Shown in pieces: positions 1-7,018 of a stretch of 64,000 bases of DNA. The notes under the pieces were generated by a model. The model had not been told where the DNA came from. It saw only the letters and a list, made by a program, of their open reading frames with translations, and searched no databases. The translations under genes and the position numbers were made by a program. Source of the DNA: JBFXAF01 sp050184585 (GTDB taxonomy: Bacteria > Pseudomonadota > Alphaproteobacteria > Rhizobiales > Rhizobiaceae); contig JBFXAF010000001.1 of NCBI GenBank assembly GCA_050184585.1, positions 1-64,000 on the forward strand, in the 5' to 3' direction. Each line of letters opens with the position of its first letter. The first letter of the stretch is position 1.

Positions 1-44
1 CATTGATCAGGGGTCAGTTCGTAACGCTTCGGCTTAGCCATCAT
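1..44 (-). mobile_element. 5' end of an IS5-family-like transposase gene (partial, runs off the left edge)
   Basis: Reading leftward from ATG codons at 44 and 41 gives MMAKPKRYELTPDQ followed by TG(G). An N-terminal R-Y-E-L-T-x-x-Q-W is typical of IS5-family (IS427-like) transposases. Only about 14 codons are in the window, so the DDE catalytic domain cannot be seen. The sequence to its right (45-97) should hold the terminal inverted repeat of the element, but I cannot delimit it without the other end. The assignment rests on a short but distinctive motif. Confidence 0.6.
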
Positions 45-205
45 CGGGCTCCAGATCAGCAGACCTGGCACCCGATGAATCACACATCGCCGCAGAATTG
101 AATCCTGAATGTCGATTGGTCCTAGTCTGCCTGTGGTCGCTCGCCCAGGGAAAGGCGCGCCTGCTGGGCAGACGTCGGGGAGCACCGGCCGCTGTCTTCG
201 TCGGA

Positions 206-1279
206 ATGACCGCCAGTTTCGTCCGGCTTGCGTTCTCGCGTCACGGACTCACGGTTGCTCTCTATCTCGCCGTCGCAACGACGATCGCGGCCTTGGTGGT
301 CCAGAGCGACCGTCTACTCGATGCACCGGCACGGTGGCTCGGGCAGATGCTCGGTGACGCGCCGGGGGAGACCGGGATCACGTTGCACGCCTGGATGCCG
401 CGCATCGTGGCCGCCGCCGCAGCAGGTTACGTGCTGGCCAGCCTCGTCGCGCGTCGGCGGGTCGGGCTGCGTGGGCTCGCCCTGTTCATCGCGGCGATCG
501 TGGTTACGTGCGTGCTGACCCTCCAGAGTGGGGGACCACTCGTTCTCCTCCTCTCAGGGGCGATCCTGCCTGTCACGCCGCTGCTTCGCAGGGTAGGCGA
601 GGAAGTCCGCTACATGGCGCGGATATCCTTCCTCCGCGCCTACAAGGACACGATGGACAAGAATGCGCGGCGGATCCTTCTCCTGCGCCCCTTCGTGCTG
701 GACGACCTGTCGCTCAGGAAGAGGTTCAGCCTGCTGGACGCGCTGCTGCCCGTTCGCTCGTTCACGACGACGCTCGAGGACGTGGTGGCAGGTTCGGCCT
801 TCAGGCGCGCGCCCTTGCTGGCGCTCGCCGATCCCAAGCAAAAGCGTGAGCTGACCGGCGCGATCCGCGAGTACGCGACGGATGTCGACTGGCAGGATTA
901 CATCGGCCGCGAGATCGCCGAAGCCGAGCGCATCATCTTCATCGTTGGCCAAAGCCGCTTCACCGGTTGGGAAACCGACCGCATCGTCGAGGCGGGGGCG
1001 CTTGCCAAGACCGTTTTCGTCCTTCCGCCGGACAGGGAAATCGCGGTGGGCTACTTTCGGGAGAACCCGGCCGTCGCCGGCCTGGTCGGAATCTCCGAGG
1101 CGACCGAACAGACGCTCAGGGCGAAGAACGTGAAAACCGTGTTCAGGTCCGGTGCCGCAACCGTCATGGTTTCGGGCGCCGGCATCCGGGACATAGATTA
1201 CACGCTGGCTCTCGATTTCAGTCTCGCCACGCCCGCAGCGCCGGCGAATGCGGCGGTCACGCCGCCCGGCGAAGCATGA
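206..1279 (+). CDS. Multi-spanning membrane protein with a possible TIR-like cytosolic domain, function unknown
   Basis: A protein of about 357 aa with four hydrophobic segments in its first 140 residues and a soluble C-terminal domain of about 210 residues. The C-terminal part opens with a beta strand reading ILLLRPFVLDD. It continues with a W-x-x-x-I-x-x-E-I-x-x-A-x-x-I-I-F-I-V block, then W-E-T-D-R-I-V-E and a V-F-V-L-P-P strand. This strand/helix rhythm, with 'LRPF..D' first and a Trp-Glu helix later, resembles TIR/flavodoxin-like folds, but I recognise no named family, so the function is open. The reading frame extends back to TTG 98; I prefer ATG 206 because it sits just before the first membrane segment. 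Neither start has a clear ribosome binding site. The gene abuts an insertion sequence, so its true 5' end may be altered. Confidence 0.6.
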   Translation: MTASFVRLAFSRHGLTVALYLAVATTIAALVVQSDRLLDAPARWLGQMLGDAPGETGITLHAWMPRIVAAAAAGYVLASLVARRRVGLRGLALFIAAIVVTCVLTLQSGGPLVLLLSGAILPVTPLLRRVGEEVRYMARISFLRAYKDTMDKNARRILLLRPFVLDDLSLRKRFSLLDALLPVRSFTTTLEDVVAGSAFRRAPLLALADPKQKRELTGAIREYATDVDWQDYIGREIAEAERIIFIVGQSRFTGWETDRIVEAGALAKTVFVLPPDREIAVGYFRENPAVAGLVGISEATEQTLRAKNVKTVFRSGAATVMVSGAGIRDIDYTLALDFSLATPAAPANAAVTPPGEA

Positions 1280-1288
1280 AAATGAGCA

Positions 1289-1318
1289 TTGACACCGACG
1301 CCTTGGCATCACTACTGT
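1289..1318 (+). promoter_or_regulatory. Putative sigma70-type promoter of the ilv leader
   Basis: TTGACA at 1289-1294 is a perfect -35 box. TACTGT at 1313-1318, after an 18-nt spacer, is a weak -10. Counting 7-9 nt onward places the transcript start at or next to A1327, the first base of the leader peptide ATG, so the leader may be translated without an untranslated 5' region. Confidence 0.5.
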
Positions 1319-1326
1319 CCGCGCCC

Positions 1327-1380
1327 ATGAAGACGACTCTCATTCTCGTCGTAGGAAGGCGCATGGGCAGGGCGGCGTAG
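1327..1380 (+). CDS. ilv leader peptide (17 aa) of a transcription attenuator
   Basis: A small ORF reading MKTTLILVVGRRMGRAA, then TAG. Residues 5-9 are encoded by five consecutive branched-chain amino acid codons (CTC ATT CTC GTC GTA). This is what a ribosome-stalling leader of an ilv attenuator needs. It lies about 120 nt upstream of ilvI and is followed by competing hairpins and a rho-independent terminator. Segment 1359-1368 can pair upstream with 1323-1329 or downstream with 1398-1406, the classic alternative-pairing arrangement. Attenuation of ilv operons by Leu/Ile/Val-rich leader peptides is established in Proteobacteria; its operation here is inferred. Confidence 0.8.
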   Translation: MKTTLILVVGRRMGRAA

Positions 1381-1412
1381 CCGCCGGGCGAAATCCACCC
1401 ATGCGCAGACAC

Positions 1413-1436
1413 AAGGCTCCGGAAGGGGCCTTTTTT
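1413..1436 (+). terminator. Rho-independent attenuator terminator before ilvI
   Basis: AAGGCTCC (1413-1420), a GGAA loop, then GGGGCCTT leading into a run of T residues to 1436 forms an 8-bp stem with one G-U pair. It lies between the leader peptide and ilvI, as expected for an attenuator. Confidence 0.8.
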
Positions 1437-1497
1437 GTTGCCCGAGACAGACTAAACCAGCATATCCGCCGCCGGCGGCAGGAACGGGAAGACCACG

Positions 1498-3279
1498 ATG
1501 AACAAGGCGACGAGCGAACGGCGTGAGATGAGCGGCGCCGAGATGGTGGTGCAGGCGCTGAAGGACAACGGCGTCAAGCACCTCTTCGGCTATCCGGGTG
1601 GCGCCGTCCTGCCGATCTATGACGAACTCTTCCAGCAGGAGGAGGTGCAGCACATCCTCGTTCGCCACGAGCAGGGCGCCGGGCACGCGGCCGAGGGCTA
1701 TGCGCGCTCGACCGGCAAGGCGGGCGTCATGCTCGTGACCTCCGGGCCGGGCGCCACCAATGCGGTGACGCCGCTGCAGGACGCGCTGATGGATTCCATC
1801 CCACTGGTCTGCATCACCGGCCAGGTGCCCACCAGCCTCATCGGCTCGGACGCTTTCCAGGAGTGCGACACGGTCGGCATCACGCGGCCCTGCACCAAGC
1901 ACAACTGGCTGGTGAAGGACGTGAACCAGCTGTCCGCGATCATTCACGAAGCGTTCCACATCGCCACGACCGGACGACCAGGTCCGGTGGTCGTCGATAT
2001 CCCAAAGGACATCCAGTTCGCCAAGGGCATATACACGCCGCCGCTGACGGCGCCGCGCATGAGCTATCAACCGAAGGTCCAGGGCGACCTGGAAAAGGTG
2101 AAGGCGGCGGTCGCGCTGATGGCGACGGCGAAGCGGCCGATCATCTATTCCGGCGGCGGCGTCGTCAATTCGGGCGCGGAGGCCAGCCACCTGCTGCGCG
2201 AACTGGCCGAACTCACCGGCTTCCCGATCACCTCGACGCTCATGGGACTGGGCGCCTATCCGGCGAGCGGCAAGCAATGGCTCGGCATGCTCGGCATGCA
2301 CGGCACGTACGAGGCCAACATGGCCATGCACGACTGCGACGTCATGGTCTGCATCGGAGCGCGCTTCGACGACCGCATCACAGGGCGGCTCAACGCCTTC
2401 TCGCCCGGCTCCAAGAAGATCCATATCGATATCGACCCGTCCTCGATCAACAAGAACGTGCGCGCCGACATTGGTATCCTGGGGGACGTCGGACGGGTGC
2501 TGGAGGACATGGTCAGGCTGTGGCGGGCCAGCGCCAAGGCCGACAAGAAGGGGCTCTACCCCTGGTGGGAGCAGATCGCGAAATGGCGGGCGCGGGACTC
2601 GCTCGCTTACAGGAACAGCGACGATTTCATCATGCCGCAATTCGCGGTGCAGCGTCTGTACGAGGCGACCAAGGACAGGAACACCTTCATCACCACGGAG
2701 GTCGGCCAGCACCAGATGTGGGCAGCGCAGCACTACGGGTTCGAGAAGCCCAATCGCTGGATGACCTCGGGCGGCCTCGGCACCATGGGCTATGGCCTGC
2801 CGGCAGCTCTCGGCGTGCAGATCGCGCATCCCGACGCGCTTGTGATCGACATCGCCGGCGACGCCTCGGTGCTGATGACCATGCAGGAGATGAGCTGCGC
2901 GGTGCAGTACAACGCGCCGATCAAGATCTTCATCCTCAACAACCAGTACATGGGCATGGTGCGCCAGTGGCAGCAGCTGCTGCATGGCAACCGCCTGTCG
3001 CATTCCTACACGGAGGCGCTGCCGGATTTCGTGAAGCTCGCGGAAGCCTATGGCGGGCATGGCATACGCTGTGAGAAGCCGGCAGACCTCGACGATGCGA
3101 TCGCCGAGATGATTTCGGTCAACAAGCCGGTGATCTTCGATTGCCGGGTGGCGAACCTCGCCAACTGTTTCCCGATGATCCCCTCCGGCAAGGCGCACAA
3201 CGAGATGCTGTTGCCCGACGAGGCGACCGACGAGGTGGTCGCGAACGCCATCGACGCCAAGGGCAGGGAACTGGTGTGA
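1498..3279 (+). CDS. ilvI: Acetolactate synthase large (catalytic) subunit
   Basis: A 593-aa thiamine-diphosphate enzyme. It condenses two pyruvates to acetolactate, or pyruvate with 2-oxobutyrate to acetohydroxybutyrate, the first common step of valine, leucine and isoleucine synthesis in the cytosol. The N-terminal PYR domain carries the catalytic Glu (R-H-E58-Q-G-A). The C-terminal domain has the ThDP/Mg motif from G454-D-A to N482. Length is normal for the family. The gene follows a leader peptide and terminator, so it is probably controlled by attenuation. Its regulatory subunit ilvH lies 750 nt downstream, separated by a toxin-antitoxin pair. The symbol could equally be ilvB; I use ilvI because of the adjacent ilvH. 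Confidence 0.97.
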   Translation: MNKATSERREMSGAEMVVQALKDNGVKHLFGYPGGAVLPIYDELFQQEEVQHILVRHEQGAGHAAEGYARSTGKAGVMLVTSGPGATNAVTPLQDALMDSIPLVCITGQVPTSLIGSDAFQECDTVGITRPCTKHNWLVKDVNQLSAIIHEAFHIATTGRPGPVVVDIPKDIQFAKGIYTPPLTAPRMSYQPKVQGDLEKVKAAVALMATAKRPIIYSGGGVVNSGAEASHLLRELAELTGFPITSTLMGLGAYPASGKQWLGMLGMHGTYEANMAMHDCDVMVCIGARFDDRITGRLNAFSPGSKKIHIDIDPSSINKNVRADIGILGDVGRVLEDMVRLWRASAKADKKGLYPWWEQIAKWRARDSLAYRNSDDFIMPQFAVQRLYEATKDRNTFITTEVGQHQMWAAQHYGFEKPNRWMTSGGLGTMGYGLPAALGVQIAHPDALVIDIAGDASVLMTMQEMSCAVQYNAPIKIFILNNQYMGMVRQWQQLLHGNRLSHSYTEALPDFVKLAEAYGGHGIRCEKPADLDDAIAEMISVNKPVIFDCRVANLANCFPMIPSGKAHNEMLLPDEATDEVVANAIDAKGRELV

Positions 3280-3286
3280 GCTTGAA

Positions 3287-3325
3287 GTAAGAAGCGGTAA
3301 GACGTACTGTCTTACCGCGTCTTAC
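3287..3325. promoter_or_regulatory. Long inverted repeat, putative autoregulatory operator of the toxin-antitoxin pair
   Basis: A 17-nt left arm (3287-3303) and a 17-nt right arm (3309-3325) are reverse complements with one mismatch and a 5-nt centre. The inner nine pairs (CGGTAAGAC / GTCTTACCG) are perfect. The unit GTAAGA occurs four times, twice per strand. It ends 17 nt before the antitoxin ATG and has no T-run, so it looks like a repressor site rather than a terminator. Confidence 0.65.
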
Positions 3326-3341
3326 GTTGGAGTGCGGGACA

Positions 3342-3617
3342 ATGAATGCACGGGCGAGAATCTCCAGCAAGGGACAGCTGGTTCTGCCAAAGGCGGTCAG
3401 GGAGGCCTACGGCCTGACCGCGGGATCTGAGGTCGACGTCGAAAGCGCCGGAGACGCCATTCTGCTCAGACCGGCCCGTAGGAAGCCTCGTCGAACCTAT
3501 TCGATCGACGAGGTGGCCGGCTTTCTGACTTACAGGGGTCCGCCCATCACGAATGAGGACATGGACAGGGCGCTCGACCGAGAAGCACGGCGGACATGGA
3601 ATGCCGAGCGCAGTTGA
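3342..3617 (+). CDS. AbrB/SpoVT-fold antitoxin (VapB/MazE type)
   Basis: A 91-aa protein with an N-terminal swapped-hairpin DNA-binding domain recognisable by ISSKGQLVLPKAVREAYGL and G-S-E-V-D-V-E. The C-terminal tail (T-Y-S-I-D-E-V-A-G-F-L, then a charged helix) is the region that normally wraps the toxin. I chose ATG 3342 because GGAG at 3328-3331 precedes it and the domain begins there; the frame also allows a TTG at 3327. It overlaps the following PIN toxin gene by 17 nt, the usual arrangement for co-translated antitoxin and toxin. The palindrome upstream is its likely own operator. The pair sits inside the ilvI-ilvH operon. Confidence 0.9.
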   Translation: MNARARISSKGQLVLPKAVREAYGLTAGSEVDVESAGDAILLRPARRKPRRTYSIDEVAGFLTYRGPPITNEDMDRALDREARRTWNAERS

Positions 3618-4014
3618 TACCAACGTCTTCGTGCGCTTTCTCGTCGACGATGGCAGCGGGCACGTCGCACCCGCGCGCCGGGTGTTTGCGAGCGGCCATG
3701 TCTTCGTTCCGACAAGCGTCATATTGGAGAGCGAGTGGGTCCTGCGTAGCGCTTTCGGCTTTAGACGAACGCAAATCTGCGATGCTTTCGAGCGCGTGCT
3801 CGGAGTGCCTTCGATCACTGTCCAGGATGCCGATGCCGTCGAGAACGCGATCGCCTCGTCACGACGCGGCCTGGATTTCGCCGACGCGCTCCACCTCAAC
3901 GCGTCGGCCGACTGCGACGTTCTCTACACGTTCGATGGACCGTTCATCCGAAGGGCGGGGCGCATCGACCCAGTTCCGCCGGTTCGCAAGCCGTCGACCC
4001 CAGCCGTCAAATGA
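3601..4014 (+). CDS. vapC: PIN-domain ribonuclease toxin (VapC family)
   Basis: A 137-aa PIN domain. It opens with the first acidic residue in V-D-T-N-V-F-V-R-F, has a central Glu in L-E-S-E-W-V-L-R, and a C-terminal acidic cluster in D-F-A-D-A-L-H-L-N followed by the Y-T-F-D strand. These are the metal-binding positions of VapC RNases, which cleave tRNA or rRNA when freed from antitoxin. ATG 3601 is chosen because the domain starts at residue 4-6; an upstream in-frame ATG at 3553 lies inside the antitoxin gene. Its stop codon precedes the ilvH ATG by 16 nt, so toxin and ilvH are probably on one transcript. Confidence 0.9.
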   Translation: MPSAVDTNVFVRFLVDDGSGHVAPARRVFASGHVFVPTSVILESEWVLRSAFGFRRTQICDAFERVLGVPSITVQDADAVENAIASSRRGLDFADALHLNASADCDVLYTFDGPFIRRAGRIDPVPPVRKPSTPAVK

Positions 4015-4030
4015 GCCAGAAAGACCATTC

Positions 4031-4603
4031 ATGAACGCCCAACTCCAGCCGACCGGTTCCGCCTATTTCATCGCCAAGGAGACCGCGCTGCCGGAGAGCC
4101 ACACGCTCTCCGTGCTGGTCGACAACGAGCCTGGCGTGCTCGCTCGCGTCATCGGCCTGTTCTCGGGTCGCGGCTACAACATCGACAGCCTGACCGTGTC
4201 GGAGACCGAACACGAGAAGCATCGGTCGCGCATCACCATCGCGACGCGCGGCACACCGCATGTACTCGAACAGATCAAGCATCAGCTCGAGCGGCTGGTG
4301 CCGGTGCACCGGGTTGTCGACCTGACGGTGACGGCGCGCGAACTGGGGCAGGAGCGGGCGCTGGAGCGGGAACTCGCGCTCGTCAAGGTTCAGGGCAAGG
4401 GCGATGCCCGCGTCGAGGCCCTGCGTCTCGCCGAAGCCTTCCGCGCCAACGTCATCGACGCCAATACGGAGCACTTCATTTTCGAGATTACCGGCCGCGT
4501 TTCGAAGGTGGAGCAGTTCATCGCCATCATGAAGCCGCTGGGGCTGGTCGAAGTCTGCCGCACCGGCGTGGCGGCGATGAACCGCGGCCCGCAGGGGATG
4601 TAA
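4031..4603 (+). CDS. ilvH: Acetolactate synthase small (regulatory) subunit
   Basis: A 190-aa protein with an N-terminal ACT domain (H-T-L-S-V-L-V-D-N-E-P-G-V-L-A-R, then F-S-G-R-G-Y-N-I-D-S-L) that binds valine for feedback inhibition. The C-terminal ALS_ss domain (L-A-L-V-K-V, then T-E-H-F-I-F-E-I-T-G) stimulates the catalytic subunit. The short N-terminal extension NAQLQPTGSAYFIAKETALP is usual in Rhizobiales. ATG 4031 is chosen over the long upstream frame, which is a shadow of the toxin gene. It normally follows ilvI directly; here about 750 nt with a toxin-antitoxin pair intervene, which could change the ratio of the subunits or give ilvH its own promoter. Confidence 0.96.
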   Translation: MNAQLQPTGSAYFIAKETALPESHTLSVLVDNEPGVLARVIGLFSGRGYNIDSLTVSETEHEKHRSRITIATRGTPHVLEQIKHQLERLVPVHRVVDLTVTARELGQERALERELALVKVQGKGDARVEALRLAEAFRANVIDANTEHFIFEITGRVSKVEQFIAIMKPLGLVEVCRTGVAAMNRGPQGM

Positions 4604-4623
4604 GGCGACCCAATATCCATGCC

Positions 4624-4642
4624 ATGTCAGTATTGCTGACAT
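4624..4642. promoter_or_regulatory. Inverted repeat upstream of the LysE-type exporter
   Basis: ATGTCAG (4624-4630), TATTG, CTGACAT (4636-4642) is a perfect 7-bp dyad ending 15 nt before the exporter ATG. It looks like a regulator binding site overlapping a promoter; no T-run follows. The regulator is not identifiable. Confidence 0.5.
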
Positions 4643-4657
4643 AGTCCGTTTTCCTCA

Positions 4658-5254
4658 ATGTCCACCGACGCACTCGCCGCCCTCGCTCTCTTCGCCCTCG
4701 TGACATCGGTCACACCGGGGCCGAACAACATCATGCTGCTCACATCGGGCGTGAACTTCGGGTTCAGGCGCACGATTCCACACATGCTGGGCATTTCGAC
4801 CGGGTTCGCTTCGCTTCTGGCTGGGGTCGGGCTGGGGCTAGGGGCGATCATCACGGCGTTCCCCGGTCTGCACCTGATGCTCAAGATCGCCGGCGGCGCT
4901 TATCTTCTCTACCTCGCCTGGCGGATCGCCATGTCACGCGCGATCGGTGACAGGAAGAAGGAAAACGGGAAGCCGATGACACTTTTCGAAGCTGCGGCCT
5001 TCCAGTGGATCAATCCGAAAGCCTGGGTGATGGCAGTGACCGCGATGGCGATCTACACAAATCCGGAGCGGCAATTCCTGACCGTTGCGATCGTCACGCT
5101 GGTCTTCACGCTGGTCAACCTCCCGAGCGTATCGTCCTGGGCAGGCTTCGGGGTCGCATTGCGTGGATTCCTGTCCGAGCCGCGGCGTCTCAAGTGGTTC
5201 AACATCACCATGGGTCTACTGCTCGCCGCGACGCTCTGGCCCATGCTGAGATAG
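4658..5254 (+). CDS. LysE/RhtB-family amino acid (or metabolite) exporter
   Basis: A 198-aa inner-membrane protein with five to six hydrophobic segments. It carries the signature of the family near the N terminus (T-P-G-P-N-N-I-M-L-L-T-S-G, then a G-F-R-R-T-I-P-H-M-L-G-I cytosolic loop), a Q-W-I-N-P-K-A-W motif in the middle and R-R-L-K-W-F-N near the end. The family exports amino acids or related compounds by proton antiport. Forty-seven nt separate it from the nitrile hydratase genes on the same strand, so it may be co-transcribed with them. A 7-bp dyad just upstream suggests local regulation. The substrate cannot be told from sequence. Confidence 0.9.
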   Translation: MSTDALAALALFALVTSVTPGPNNIMLLTSGVNFGFRRTIPHMLGISTGFASLLAGVGLGLGAIITAFPGLHLMLKIAGGAYLLYLAWRIAMSRAIGDRKKENGKPMTLFEAAAFQWINPKAWVMAVTAMAIYTNPERQFLTVAIVTLVFTLVNLPSVSSWAGFGVALRGFLSEPRRLKWFNITMGLLLAATLWPMLR

Positions 5255-5301
5255 CCAGCGCCGGATTGCCGGTCGAAGCCGTCGGGCCTAGTCTGGCGGC
5301 A

Positions 5302-5907
5302 ATGTCGCACGATCACGATCACGACAATCAACTCGACCCGATGGATGCGCGGGTGAGGGCGCTCGAGACCATCCTCGTCGAGAAGGGCCTAGTCGACCCG
5401 GCAGCCATCGATGCGATCGTCGAGACCTACGAGACCAAGGTCGGGCCTCGCAATGGCGCCAGGGTGGTTGCGCGGGCGTGGATCGATCCGTCCTACGCCG
5501 CGTGGCTGAGGCGGGACGCCACGGCCGCGATCGCCTCGCTCGGATACACCGGCCGCCAGGGTGAGCACATGCAGGCCGTGTTCAATACGGCGGAGACGCA
5601 CAACCTCGTCGTCTGCACGCTCTGCTCCTGCTACCCGTGGAGCGTGCTCGGCCTGCCGCCGGTCTGGTACAAGGCGCCGCCCTATCGCAGCCGCGCGGTC
5701 ATCGATCCACGCGGAGTCTTGGCCGAATTCGGGCTGACGCTGCCTGCCGACATGAAAATCCGCGTCTGGGATTCCACCGCCGAACTCCGCTATCTCGTCG
5801 TGCCGCTGCGGCCGGAAGGCACGGCGGGCTGGGATGAGGAACGGCTGGCCACGCTTGTCACGCGCGATTCCATGATCGGCACCGGCCTCGCGAAGGCCGC
5901 CGCATGA
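5302..5907 (+). CDS. nthA: Nitrile hydratase alpha subunit, cobalt type
   Basis: A 201-aa catalytic subunit that hydrates nitriles to amides. The metal-binding loop V-C105-T-L-C108-S-C110-Y-P-W is intact. Threonine after the first Cys marks the non-corrin cobalt class (iron enzymes have Ser). The last two Cys are the ones oxidised to sulfinic and sulfenic acid. The N terminus carries a His/Asp run (MSHDHDHDN). ATG 5302 is chosen since the conserved region begins soon after; the frame is open further upstream but overlaps the exporter gene. The stop overlaps the beta subunit start by 4 nt. No amidase gene lies nearby, so the amide product must be used elsewhere. Confidence 0.95.
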   Translation: MSHDHDHDNQLDPMDARVRALETILVEKGLVDPAAIDAIVETYETKVGPRNGARVVARAWIDPSYAAWLRRDATAAIASLGYTGRQGEHMQAVFNTAETHNLVVCTLCSCYPWSVLGLPPVWYKAPPYRSRAVIDPRGVLAEFGLTLPADMKIRVWDSTAELRYLVVPLRPEGTAGWDEERLATLVTRDSMIGTGLAKAAA

Positions 5908-6563
5908 ACGGCGCGCAGGATCTCGGCGGGCAGATGGGCTTCGGGCCGGTGGCGCCCGAGACCGACGAGCCGGTCTTCCATGCCGAGTGGGAGAAACGGG
6001 CGCTGGGCTTGACACTCTGTGCCGGCGCGATGGGGCACTGGTCGATCGACGAGAGCCGGCACGCGCGCGAGAGCCTGCATCCGGCCGACTATTACGCCTC
6101 CAGCTACTACGAGATCTGGATCAAGGGCCTGGAGAAGCTCCTGGAGCGCCACGACGTCGTGTCGGTGGCTGAGCGACAAGCGGGCGGTTCGCTCGGGCCA
6201 TCCCGACCGCCGAAGCGGGTGCTGAAGGCAGAGGATGTGCCGGCCGTTCTGGCGAAGGGCGGGCCGTGCGACAGGCCGGTCGAGACTGCGCCGTTGTTCC
6301 AGGCTGGCGACCGGGTGCGTACGAGGAACTTCAGCCCTGAAGGCCACACACGCCTGCCGCGCTATGCGCGGGGCCGGACAGGAACGGTCGAAGCCATGCG
6401 CGAGGGCTATGTCTTTCCCGACACCAATGCTCACGGGCAGGGCGAGAACCCGCAATGGGTCTACACGGTGGTGTTCGACGCGGCCGAGATCTGGGGCGCA
6501 GGTTCAGATATGACGCTGACAGTCTCGATCGACGCGTGGGAAAGCTATCTTGAGAAAGTCTGA
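5904..6563 (+). CDS. nthB: Nitrile hydratase beta subunit
   Basis: A 219-aa partner of the alpha subunit. It starts with M-N-G-A-Q-D-L-G-G-Q-M-G-F-G, the usual beta N terminus that reaches into the alpha subunit. The helical domain follows (F-H-A-E-W-E-K-R-A, then Y-Y-E-I-W-I-K-G-L-E-K-L-L). The C-terminal SH3-like barrel starts at F-Q-A-G-D-R-V-R and contains the conserved T-R-L-P-R-Y-A-R-G-R-T-G-T-V stretch. Alpha and beta are translationally coupled through an ATGA overlap. The gene order alpha-beta-activator is the usual one for cobalt nitrile hydratases. Confidence 0.95.
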   Translation: MNGAQDLGGQMGFGPVAPETDEPVFHAEWEKRALGLTLCAGAMGHWSIDESRHARESLHPADYYASSYYEIWIKGLEKLLERHDVVSVAERQAGGSLGPSRPPKRVLKAEDVPAVLAKGGPCDRPVETAPLFQAGDRVRTRNFSPEGHTRLPRYARGRTGTVEAMREGYVFPDTNAHGQGENPQWVYTVVFDAAEIWGAGSDMTLTVSIDAWESYLEKV

Positions 6564-6894
6564 CGGGGCGTCCGAGCTGGACGATCCGGTCTTCGCCGAG
6601 CCCTGGGAGGCGCAGGCCTTCGCGCTGGTCGTGGCGCTGGAAGCGCGCGGTGTGTTCATGTGGAGCGAATGGGCGGAGGTGCTGTCTGTAGAAGTGAAGA
6701 GGCCTGACGCCGCCGCCGACGGCCACGACTACTATGAACATTGGGTGGCGGCGCTGGAGAAGCTTCTGGCCAAGAAAGGCGTCGCCAGCGCCGAGACGAT
6801 CGACAGGCTGGCTGCCGCATGGTCGCGCGCGGCCGAAGCCACGCCCCATGGCAAGCCGATCAGGCTAGAGAACGATCCGAAATTTGGCCGCTAG
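6550..6894 (+). CDS. Nitrile hydratase activator / cobalt-insertion accessory protein
   Basis: A 114-aa protein whose sequence parallels the N-terminal helical half of the beta subunit. The D-D-P-V-F-A-E-P-W-E-A-Q-A-F block and the D-Y-Y-E-H-W-V-A-A-L-E-K-L-L block both have close matches in nthB. It lacks the SH3-like half. This is the pattern of the small activators (P14K/NhlE-like) that bring cobalt into the alpha subunit by subunit swapping. TTG 6550 is the likely start, overlapping nthB by 14 nt. An activator supports the cobalt assignment made from the alpha-subunit motif. Confidence 0.88.
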   Translation: MRKSDGASELDDPVFAEPWEAQAFALVVALEARGVFMWSEWAEVLSVEVKRPDAAADGHDYYEHWVAALEKLLAKKGVASAETIDRLAAAWSRAAEATPHGKPIRLENDPKFGR

Positions 6895-6966
6895 TTCACG
6901 ACATCTCCAGTTTCTTCACGCTCGATGCGGCACCACCGCACCATTGTGTTCTATTTACGTTCCATT

Positions 6967-7016
6967 TATATATACGGCTAGTGCCGCTTTACATAACAAC
7001 TATAAATAGGTATATA
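6967..7016. promoter_or_regulatory. AT-rich promoter/operator region of the second toxin-antitoxin pair
   Basis: TATATAC (6969-6975) and GTATATA (7010-7016) are inverted half sites flanking an AT-rich stretch directly before the antitoxin ATG at 7019. The base composition is strikingly lower in GC than the flanks. This fits an autoregulated promoter on acquired DNA; exact -10/-35 boxes are ambiguous because of the AT richness. Confidence 0.4.
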
Positions 7017-7018
7017 AG

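Noticed and set aside
1312..3198. Long minus-strand ORF of 628 codons opposite ilvI
   Set aside because: It is an antisense shadow from high GC: His/Arg/Gly-rich composition with no domain, while the plus strand is a clear ilvI.
3287..3325. Palindrome after ilvI considered as a rho-independent terminator
   Set aside because: No T-run follows and it lies directly before the antitoxin gene, so an operator fits better.
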